In this document: positions 45,907 through 51,959 of the stretch, piece by piece | Layout: the number at the start of each line of letters is the position of its first letter | Numbering within the stretch: position 1 is the stretch's first letter | Origin: Pseudolabrys sp035718275 | GTDB lineage: Bacteria; Pseudomonadota; Alphaproteobacteria; Rhizobiales; Xanthobacteraceae | Length of the DNA: 64,000 bases | NCBI GenBank assembly: GCA_035718275.1 | Contig: DASTHI010000007.1 | Coordinates: 62,001 to 126,000, forward strand | Direction of reading: 5' to 3' | The notes under the pieces: generated by a model | The model's database searches: none | What the model was told of the DNA's origin: nothing | What the model saw: the letters and a program-made list of their open reading frames with translations, nothing else | Translations under genes and position numbers: made by a program

Positions 45907-46087
45907 TCGCTGCGAATCCCAACACGCTCCCGACGCTCGCGATGCCATGGGCCGAGCATGGCTCCACGCGAATCATTGCCGCATACCGTTTATACGCCAG
46001 AGCGGTATCGATGTGGGATACGGAAAAACGTGACGGCGCAATGAGCTGTGGACATGAAATGCACGCGCCAGTCAGATTGCTGATGCT

Positions 46088-47497
46088 TCAGCGTCCGTCA
46101 GGCGTGCGCACGCCCGCCCAGCTGTCGCGAACCTGATGATAGTGAACGCCTGCGTCATAAGTCGGGACGCGCAACCCGAGGACTTGCGGCGCTAGGCGAC
46201 CGACCGCTGACAGCAGCGTGTAGGACGCGACCACCCGGTCCCGCTGCGCGCTGACCAGCGCCACGCGCGCATTGACCAGTTCCTGCTGCGCATTGAGGAC
46301 ATCGAGCGTGGTGCGCTGCCCAACCCGCGCTTCTTCGCGCACGCCGTTTAGCGCGATCTCCGCCGCCTGCACCTGCGCTTGCGTCGCTTCGATGTTGGCT
46401 TTTGCCGCTTCGAGCTGCCCCCAAGACTGTACGACGTTCTGGCGTACCTGATCGCGCGAGGTATCAAGCTCGAGGCGCCGCTGGCCGAGAGTTTCCTTCG
46501 CCTGCCGGATCAGCGAATATTCGGCACCACCCTGATAGATCGGTACCGTGAGTTGCCCGAGCACAAGTGCATTGAAGGTCTTGACCGAAAGCAAGCTGCT
46601 CTCATTGCTCTGCAGAGCGCTGCCCTGCAATGAGAGGGTGGGATAAAGCGCGCCTTCAGCAACCTTCACCTGCTGAAGCGCCACGTCGACATTGTATTGC
46701 GCGCTCGTCACCGCCGGATTAGTGGCGGTGGCGACGCCGATGGCCTGCGTCAGATTGTGTGGCGAGTATCGATCGACCGGAGAGCCGGGCGCGAGCCTGC
46801 CTGGCTGAACACCGATCACCTGCCGGTATGTCGCGACGGATGCCTTGTAGGTCGCTTCCGCGCTGAGAACCTGGGAACGGCCGGCGGCAAGCCGCGATTC
46901 CGCCTGGGCGACGTCGGTGCGGGTGACTTCACCGACATTGAAGCGGTCGCGAGTCTGACGCAGTTGTTCCTGCAGCACCTCGACGTTGCGGCGTTGCAGG
47001 TCGAGAATTGCGGTATCGCGCAGCAGGTTCATGTAGGCGACGACCGCGCTCAGCAGCACGTTCTGCTCCGTGACGCGCAGTATTTCGCGCGCCGCCTGCA
47101 CCTGGCTTTCCGCCTGGCGCGTACGATTGGCCGTCTGGAATCCGTTGAAGAGCGTTTGCGTCGCCGTGATGCCGTAACTGTTCGGCGTCACATTGCCGCG
47201 CAGGGTCGTGTAGGTCGGCGATATTGTTGACGACTTGCTGGTGGTATCCCAGTATTGTTCGCCAATTGACGCGGTGGCTGTGACCCTGGGCCGGTACCCG
47301 GACAACGCCTGCGGAACGCCTTCATCGGTCGCGCGGACCGAGGCGCGCTGGGAATTCAATGTGGGATTGTTCTGATAGGCCTGCACGAGGGCGCCTTCGA
47401 GCGTGTCCGCCCGAGCAGGCAAAAAAGCAGCAGTGGCGCAGGTAATTGCGCCAACCGCGACTCCGCAAGCCCATTTACTGGGACCCCACCCCGCCAT
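46088..47497 (-). CDS. tolC: TolC-family outer-membrane channel
   Basis: 469 residues. Signal peptide at 1-30 (AVGAITCATAAFLPARA). The mature protein begins DTLEGALVQAYQNNPTLNSQ, typical of TolC, and has the two repeated outer-membrane efflux domains with long coiled helices (e.g. QAARDIL-like VQAAREILRVTEQNVLLSA and GQRTTLDVLNAQQELVNARV). It provides the outer-membrane exit for type I secretion and RND pumps, and could partner the RND system at 30-34 kb. Gap to the upstream gene holds a 14-bp inverted repeat. Confidence 0.93.
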   Translation of the reverse strand: MAGWGPSKWACGVAVGAITCATAAFLPARADTLEGALVQAYQNNPTLNSQRASVRATDEGVPQALSGYRPRVTATASIGEQYWDTTSKSSTISPTYTTLRGNVTPNSYGITATQTLFNGFQTANRTRQAESQVQAAREILRVTEQNVLLSAVVAYMNLLRDTAILDLQRRNVEVLQEQLRQTRDRFNVGEVTRTDVAQAESRLAAGRSQVLSAEATYKASVATYRQVIGVQPGRLAPGSPVDRYSPHNLTQAIGVATATNPAVTSAQYNVDVALQQVKVAEGALYPTLSLQGSALQSNESSLLSVKTFNALVLGQLTVPIYQGGAEYSLIRQAKETLGQRRLELDTSRDQVRQNVVQSWGQLEAAKANIEATQAQVQAAEIALNGVREEARVGQRTTLDVLNAQQELVNARVALVSAQRDRVVASYTLLSAVGRLAPQVLGLRVPTYDAGVHYHQVRDSWAGVRTPDGR

Positions 47498-47517
47498 TTA
47501 CACCCCGTCCGCCACGC

Positions 47518-47594
47518 GAAGGGGTTTCAACCCCAGATTCGCGCCGCCAAGAAGGGCAACCATATGCCCAGCCAGCAAACGTTGAAACCCCTTC
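47518..47594 (-). promoter_or_regulatory. 14-bp inverted repeat upstream of tolC
   Basis: gaaggggtttcaac at 47518-47531 and its exact reverse complement at 47581-47594, 49 bases apart, about 20 bases before the tolC start. It could be a pair of regulator half-sites or a long RNA stem that hides the tolC ribosome binding region in a transcript coming from the upstream gene. Confidence 0.55.
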
Positions 47595-47657
47595 CGGCCT
47601 GCTCCCACAAAAAAACGGGAAAGTGGCGTATTTGCGCAACGTTTTTATCAAGAACGG

Positions 47658-48308
47658 CTAGAACGCGAACGCGGGTGCTTTCGCGAACCCGGGAAGTACC
47701 GGTGCACCGGCATCGAAAACTGGCCGGCCCCCAAGATCATTCCCGGCACGGACGTAGAGCATCCCACGGGACGCCGGTCCGTTGAGAACGCATACGAGGC
47801 GTCCGCCATCCTTCATTTGCGGCAAGAACATATCCGGCTCGACTTCCGTGGCGCCCTCGAGAATGATCGCATCATAGGGTCCTCCCTGCGGCCATCCGCC
47901 AGTAAGTGGGCCGGTCACCACCGTGACGTTCGGCTGGTCTGCAAGTGTTGAGCGCGCCGCCTCGGCGAGCCTGCTGTCCTGTTCAAGCGCAACGACCTGA
48001 CCCGCCACGAGCGCAAGCACGGCCGCCCCATAGCCAGTCGCACAGCCGACATCCAGGACGCGGTCGCCGGGCGCGATTTCCGCGATCTGAACGAGCTTTG
48101 CGAAGACCATCGGTTTAAGGAGACGCCGTTCGCCACCCGGAGAGACGGCAAGATGCATATCGACATAGGCAAGCGCGGCCAAATCCTGCGGCACGAAGCG
48201 TTCGCGCGGAACCTTGAGCATGGCCGAGACGATCCGGGGATCCGTGATATCAGCAGTGCGCACCTGCCCGTCGACCATGTGACGCCGCGCGGTTTCAAAG
48301 TCGATCAT
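47658..48308 (-). CDS. Diverged protein-L-isoaspartate methyltransferase-like protein
   Basis: About 216 residues. SAM-binding motifs are good: DRVLDVGCATGYGAAVLALV, VVALEQDSRLAEAAR and YDAIILEGATEVEP. The N-terminal part aligns with Pcm (RTADITDPRIVSAMLKVPRE, FVPQDLAALAYVD), but the substrate-specific T-I-S-x-P region is replaced by GERRLLKPMV. It therefore probably does not repair isoaspartate; such Pcm-like proteins precede tolC in many Hyphomicrobiales. Start ATG 48308. An upstream open extension reaches 48377 without support. Confidence 0.85.
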   Translation of the reverse strand: MIDFETARRHMVDGQVRTADITDPRIVSAMLKVPRERFVPQDLAALAYVDMHLAVSPGGERRLLKPMVFAKLVQIAEIAPGDRVLDVGCATGYGAAVLALVAGQVVALEQDSRLAEAARSTLADQPNVTVVTGPLTGGWPQGGPYDAIILEGATEVEPDMFLPQMKDGGRLVCVLNGPASRGMLYVRAGNDLGGRPVFDAGAPVLPGFAKAPAFAF

Positions 48309-48382
48309 CAGGGGCTCTCGTGCAGGACAGACGCCGGAAGCACCGGCACTTCTGCGGCAAGGACGCACAAAACGCAAGATTG

Positions 48383-48401
48383 GCTTACGATTGTCGTAAG
48401 C
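48383..48401. promoter_or_regulatory. 19-bp palindrome, possible operator
   Basis: gcttacga-ttg-tcgtaagc: perfect 8-bp arms with a 3-base spacer, the size of a dimeric repressor site (TetR/BlaI-like). It overlaps the likely -35 box of tRNA-Cys on the plus strand and lies 75-93 bases upstream of the divergent Pcm-like/tolC genes. Confidence 0.6.
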
Positions 48402-48419
48402 GTTTCGCTCCTATATAGG
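48391..48419 (+). promoter_or_regulatory. Likely promoter of tRNA-Cys
   Basis: TTGTCG at 48391-48396 and TATAGG at 48414-48419 with 17-base spacing, 34 bases before the tRNA. The same -10 hexamer is used by the tRNA-Asn promoter. Confidence 0.55.
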
Positions 48420-48453
48420 CTGTGGTCCACCCGGAATGCCCCGATCTGGACTT

Positions 48454-48527
48454 GGCCACGTGGCGGAGTGGTGACGCAGCGGACTGCAAATCCGTGCACG
48501 CCGGTTCGATTCCGGCCGTGGCCTCCA
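48454..48527 (+). tRNA. tRNA-Cys (anticodon GCA)
   Basis: Complete cloverleaf: acceptor arm GGCCACG pairs with CGTGGCC (48517-48523), anticodon GCA at 48486-48488 in loop CTGCAAA, T-loop GGTTCGATTCC, discriminator T and an encoded CCA at 48525-48527. Confidence 0.96.
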
Positions 48528-48632
48528 GCCTTCCTTGCGCCGAGTTCAAGGGCATGCACCGGAGGCACGCATCACAGACAATGAAGATTGCACCACTGTC
48601 GCGAGGCCGAAAACGAGGAGCGCCCGTTTACC

Positions 48633-48660
48633 TTGCAAAAAGAGGCAGCTTTGTTATAGG
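48633..48660 (+). promoter_or_regulatory. Likely promoter of tRNA-Asn
   Basis: TTGCAA at 48633-48638 and TATAGG at 48655-48660, 16-base spacer, 24 bases before the tRNA start. Close match to the housekeeping sigma consensus of alphaproteobacteria. Confidence 0.65.
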
Positions 48661-48684
48661 CCGTCCTGCTCAGCTTCGGCTAGT

Positions 48685-48759
48685 TCCCCGGTAGCTCAGT
48701 GGTAGAGCAACCGGCTGTTAACCGGTTGGTCGCTGGTTCGAATCCGGCCCGGGGAGCCA
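48685..48759 (+). tRNA. tRNA-Asn (anticodon GTT)
   Basis: Complete cloverleaf: acceptor TCCCCGG pairs with CCGGGGA (48749-48755), D-arm GTAGCTCAGTGGTAGAGC, anticodon GTT at 48717-48719 in loop CTGTTAA, T-loop GGTTCGAATCC, discriminator G and encoded CCA at 48757-48759. Confidence 0.97.
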
Positions 48760-49084
48760 AGTTTTTCGCAGGTCAACCGCTCCGAATTACTTCGCTGCAC
48801 TACATCTGCAGTGAGTGTGACAGCTATCTATCTAGCCGAGGTTGACGGGGAACGAACGGGACAAATCCTCATGGGCGGCGGCGCTATAGTCGGAGCAACC
48901 AAGGCCGCAAGCTCGCGCTCGCTTCGACGGGTATATGCGGAATTCCGCTCATTGTAGTCCGCGCCGTCGCGGTACGCTCAGCAAGAACTTCGCATAGGTC
49001 GTTCTCCGATTGTCTTGACTAACGTGTGCAATAGCCAAGGGCGGCCGGGGCAGCCCTCGGCGTTGCTTTACGCTGATCGCGCGA
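48760..49084. other. Intergenic region after tRNA-Asn
   Basis: About 325 bases with no convincing gene. A 28-codon frame begins near 48870 but has no family character. A perfect 16-bp palindrome (49073-49088) overlaps the 3' end of the next gene but lacks a T-run. No copy of the tRNA-Asn 3' end, expected of an integration site, is visible downstream. Confidence 0.4.
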
Positions 49085-49495
49085 TCAGAACTCCCACCAT
49101 TGTCTGTAGCCGTTGTCATACCCGGAATAGGGTTGCTGGTAGCGGTTGTACGGCTGGTACGCGTATCCACTGGAGCCCCAGGTCTGATTTCCAAACCAAC
49201 CGGTGTTGGCCGGCTGGTACATCCCGTAGCCATAGCGATACGGATTGTTGTACGCGCCGTACTGATATGGATTGTTGTAAGCGCCGTACTGATCGTATCC
49301 GCGCCGGTACGCGCGACGATGCGCCCGGCGATTGACGCCCGCAACGCTTGTTGCAGTGAGGGGGCGTCCAATTTCCGCCGACGCGCGGTCGGCGGACAGC
49401 AACACTTTTCCCTCCGGACCGAAACGCACCGAGAGAGGCGTTGCACACAAGATGCAGGCGAAGACTGCAGTTGCTCCGATAGTTACTTTCGTCAT
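49085..49495 (-). CDS. Secreted tyrosine-rich repeat protein
   Basis: 136 residues. Signal-like start (VTIGATAVFACILCATPLS), a basic stretch NRRAHRRAYRRGYD, then a Tyr/Gly/Asn-rich tail in which about 18 of the last 75 residues are Tyr. The tail has a tandem 9-residue repeat, YGAYNNPYQ and YGAYNNPYR (49235-49288), and ends in two Trp. A very strong ribosome binding site (AGGAGGT) precedes the ATG at 49495, so it should be well translated. Composition suggests a structural or adhesive surface protein; no family recognised. Confidence 0.65.
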   Translation of the reverse strand: MTKVTIGATAVFACILCATPLSVRFGPEGKVLLSADRASAEIGRPLTATSVAGVNRRAHRRAYRRGYDQYGAYNNPYQYGAYNNPYRYGYGMYQPANTGWFGNQTWGSSGYAYQPYNRYQQPYSGYDNGYRQWWEF

Positions 49496-49504
49496 TGCGA
49501 CCTC

Positions 49505-49774
49505 CTAAGAAAGTCGCCCCCCGGAGCCGCTTGAAGAAGACGCCGCTTTGCGCAGCGAACGTTGATTTAAGTCAACGGGCGCAATCACAGCGGAGGCAAA
49601 TCTTTTCCAGAGTTCCTGCAACCAATCCTGACGCGCCGCCTTAGCCTCACTGATCGCGTGGTGCGGTTTTGAGCAAACGCCCTGGTCAGCGCGATCACGT
49701 GGGTCGCGCGAGTCCCCTAGCGCGGCCCTCTCTCGCTCGAGAACCAACTCATCAGTTGAGACGTTGTGGGTCAT
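49505..49774 (-). CDS. Uncertain small ORF
   Basis: Open frame of about 89 residues from ATG 49774. It has a helical, charged stretch (AISEAKAARQDWLQELWKRF) and a Ser/Gly-rich end, no signal or membrane segment. No clear ribosome binding site. Its start codon overlaps that of an oppositely directed ORF at 49773; at most one of them is likely real. Confidence 0.25.
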   Translation of the reverse strand: MTHNVSTDELVLERERAALGDSRDPRDRADQGVCSKPHHAISEAKAARQDWLQELWKRFASAVIAPVDLNQRSLRKAASSSSGSGGRLS

Positions 49775-49973
49775 GGAGAATGCGCTCCAACGATTTCGAT
49801 CACGGTCAAAGAGACGTGCTCGCAAGCCCGTTCGCCGTCTGTCGCGGGGCGAAGACCGCGAGCAGTCTGCGAGGCACTACTATGGGACGCTGGGGCCGGC
49901 CTCCTCCGTGCGGAGACTCCATCCCTCCACTGGAGAAGTTGTCGAAATCCTACCGGCGAAGGACATTAATTAG
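49773..49973 (+). CDS. Uncertain small basic ORF
   Basis: Open frame of about 66 residues from ATG 49773. N-terminal half is very basic (RFRSRSKRRARKPVRRLSRG), the end reads like ordinary protein (LHPSTGEVVEILPAKDIN). No recognised family. The start is only weakly supported (GTGGG upstream). Confidence 0.3.
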   Translation: MENALQRFRSRSKRRARKPVRRLSRGEDREQSARHYYGTLGPASSVRRLHPSTGEVVEILPAKDIN

Positions 49974-49996
49974 ATCGAGTGAGGGCTTAGGAAGTA

Positions 49997-50074
49997 ATGC
50001 CGGGCAAGCGCGTTCAGATCGATCCTGACACGTGGGCGTCCATCGACCTGCTCGAGTTGGCGACTTTCGGCTGA
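49997..50074 (+). pseudogene. Truncated remnant of a small RHH-like DNA-binding gene
   Basis: A 25-codon frame with AGGAAG six bases before its ATG encodes MPGKRVQIDPDTWASIDLLE, which resembles the N-terminus of small ribbon-helix-helix-like proteins common in Hyphomicrobiales (K-R-V-Q-x-D-x-x-T-W-x-x-x-D-L-L). After that the frame runs into the 44-bp repeat and stops. The match is from memory and short. Confidence 0.35.
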
Positions 50075-50100
50075 CAGGGATGAATGAAGCCGGCAGGCGC
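50057..50100. repeat. 44-bp direct repeat, copy 1
   Basis: Matches 50865-50908 with three mismatches in 44 bases. The two copies flank the membrane-protein gene pair. On the minus strand this copy encodes APAGFIHPCQPKVAN. Confidence 0.85.
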
Positions 50101-50250
50101 ATGGATCGGCCTGCCGCAAAGAGATACGCAACAACATATCACGCATATAGGTGCCCACTTTCCCGGAGCGGCTTTGATGCGCGCCCTCATCACCATACTC
50201 CTGGCCGTGCTGAAACCAGCATTCGGCCAATCCCGAGCCTGAGGCGTGCG

Positions 50251-50619
50251 ATGGACCAGTACACGCTCTTGCGGTTCGCGCACCTAATCGGGTTGATGCT
50301 GATCTCAGCAGGTCTTATCGGTGTGTTCGTAACCGACATGCGGTCTCGACAAGCTCGCGAGAAGCTGTTCGCCCAGGCGGCGACCTTTATCGCAGTATTT
50401 TACGACAACCTTGTCGTTCCGGGCGCCTTGTTGCTGCTTGCAAGCGGGATTTGGCTGATCGTCTCATACTACGCCGGTTGGCAATTCTTGAACGTGCCCT
50501 GGCTCGTGGGCATGGTGGTCCTCTTCGCTTTTGAATTCATCGAGGGCAATACCATTACTCGGCTCTATTTCATGAGGTTGCGGCGCTTGGCACGGGCAGC
50601 CATCGCGGAGGACGAGTGA
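50251..50619 (+). CDS. DUF2269-like integral membrane protein
   Basis: 122 residues with four hydrophobic segments: LLRFAHLIGLMLISAGLIGV, FIAVFYDNLVVPGALLLLAS, LIVSYYAGW and VPWLVGMVVLFAFEF, then NTITRLYFMRLRRLAR. A histidine in helix 1 (FAHLIG) and the whole arrangement resemble DUF2269. Function unknown. ATG 50251 is preceded by GAGG; it overlaps the next gene by four bases (GTGA), so the two are made together. Both lie between the 44-bp repeats. Confidence 0.7.
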   Translation: MDQYTLLRFAHLIGLMLISAGLIGVFVTDMRSRQAREKLFAQAATFIAVFYDNLVVPGALLLLASGIWLIVSYYAGWQFLNVPWLVGMVVLFAFEFIEGNTITRLYFMRLRRLARAAIAEDE

Positions 50620-50840
50620 CTCCCGGATTGGCCCGCGCCCGCGCCGAGCAACTGGCGTCGTTCACCCATTTCTTAGATATCCCACTGCTGCTGGTGATCG
50701 TCTCTCTTGGCGCATTACGTCCAAGCAGCTGGACCCACTTCACAGTTGGCGTCGCAATTGCTGTCGCCGCAGCTTCGCTGTTGAACTACTTTGTACCACG
50801 GCTCTACCCCTGGGATGGCGAGGACCCTCAACCCGGTTGA
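50616..50840 (+). CDS. Small membrane protein coupled to the DUF2269-like gene
   Basis: 74 residues with two hydrophobic segments (IPLLLVIVSLGAL and FTVGVAIAVAAASLLNYFV) and a polar end LYPWDGEDPQPG. GTG start at 50616 overlaps the previous stop (GTGA). Likely partner subunit of the preceding membrane protein. No family recognised. Confidence 0.6.
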   Translation: MTPGLARARAEQLASFTHFLDIPLLLVIVSLGALRPSSWTHFTVGVAIAVAAASLLNYFVPRLYPWDGEDPQPG

Positions 50841-50864
50841 CCTGGCGCGTTTTTCCTCGCGCGC

Positions 50865-50908
50865 TTGGCGACTTTAGGCCGACAGGGATGAATGAAACCG
50901 GCAGGCGC
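50865..50908. repeat. 44-bp direct repeat, copy 2
   Basis: Second copy of the repeat at 50057-50100, same orientation, 808 bases on. On the minus strand it encodes APAGFIHPCRPKVAK; two of the three base differences are silent in that frame. Confidence 0.85.
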
Positions 50909-51130
50909 CGAGAGAACAAACGCGAAGTCGTGTTCGCGTTTTCTGTTTTGGGCAACGGTTTGGCTCGAAGCGCTAGCGGCGAGCATCTGACCTGCGATGA
51001 ATGCGGTGGTGAACCAATGTCAGATCCGACATTCATGTGAAACGTCCGCCGCGAAAGACAACGGCACGAAGAAAAAACCGGTGGCGGAGCCGCCCGTCCG
51101 GATTCAGAGCGGCCCGCCAACAGTACTTCC

Positions 51131-51592
51131 TCAGAATTCCTTGCCGATGGCCCGGTCAACCGAGTAAGGCCCGCCGCCGCGTATGAGAATGATCAAGAAC
51201 ACGATCGCCCACATCACCGGAAATTCGCCGCCGCCCCCCTGCGCGGTGAAACTCCAGCCGTTTGGCAAATGCGCCTTGACGGCAATGACGATCATTTCGA
51301 TCAGACACAAAAGCGCAAAAGGCCTTGTCAGGAATCCAATCGCCACGCATATGCCGCCGACCAGTTCGACGAACATGATCACGTAGGCAAAGGCCCAGGC
51401 AGGTTCGATCCCGCGTCTTGCAAGGCTGGCAGCGACACCTGCAACGCCAAAGGTTGTGAATTTTGGCCAGGCGTGCGGCAGCAGCATCAGACCGGCGGTG
51501 ATGCGGAGCAATGGATAGCCCCAATCGGCCAGCGCGTCGTAGATGCCGCCAAGTCCGGGAAAGTACAGTTTTGTATCGCTGCGAGCTGCCAT
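51131..51592 (-). CDS. DoxX-family membrane protein
   Basis: 153 residues, four membrane helices. DoxX features: PLLRITAGLMLLPHAWPKFT at helix 1, FVELVGGICVAIGFLTRPFA and a C-terminal FLIILIRGGGPYSVDRAIG. Family members are found in quinone- or thiol-linked redox complexes in the inner membrane; role here unknown. Ribosome binding site AAAGGGGAAA before ATG 51592. Confidence 0.85.
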   Translation of the reverse strand: MAARSDTKLYFPGLGGIYDALADWGYPLLRITAGLMLLPHAWPKFTTFGVAGVAASLARRGIEPAWAFAYVIMFVELVGGICVAIGFLTRPFALLCLIEMIVIAVKAHLPNGWSFTAQGGGGEFPVMWAIVFLIILIRGGGPYSVDRAIGKEF

Positions 51593-51959
51593 GATTTCCC
51601 CTTTCTAGCCGCCAGGAGGTGGCATTCTGGCTCGTGATGAGCCCAAATCTATAACACCGACATAGCGGCTGAATTCACTTTCGCGTTGATTTTCGAGCCA
51701 TCGCGGTAACTCAATCCAGGACAGCCGCCCGACACCGCTAACTTCGGTTAAGGGCTGCATTTCAGAGGAGTCCAAGGCCCTGCAGCGCTTCACTTAGCGA
51801 ACCGCCGTCCGATGTACCGGCACCCTTGTCGAATGGTGCCCGCGCACCAAAGCAGGAGAGCCCCAAAGGAGAGAGTTTGGCAAAAGCAATAGCCCATGTC
51901 CCAATTAGGCCGGCAATTCCGAGCGAACTTTTCACGGGTTTTGGGCTAACCTAGCGACC
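51593..51959. other. Intergenic region upstream of the cyclase gene
   Basis: About 370 bases between divergent genes. One 62-codon frame on the minus strand (51605-51793) lacks a ribosome binding site and protein character. No RNA gene or repeat seen. Confidence 0.4.

Noticed and set aside
49073..49088. Perfect 16-bp palindrome ctgatcgcgcgatcag as a terminator
   Set aside because: No loop and no T-run in either direction; partly coding.
50177..50242. 21-codon hydrophobic ORF (MRALITILLAVLKPAFGQSRA, split as MRALITILLAVL and KPAFGQSRA) before the DUF2269-like gene
   Set aside because: Could be a leader peptide, but too short and with only a weak GGAGCGG site to claim.
50740..51159. 139-codon minus-strand ORF across repeat copy 2
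   Set aside because: Ser/Arg-rich, overlaps the small membrane protein gene and is in a different frame from the ligase-like peptide.
48685..51959. Genomic island integrated at tRNA-Asn
   Set aside because: The region has small unknown genes and repeats, but no integrase and no copy of the tRNA 3' end is visible.
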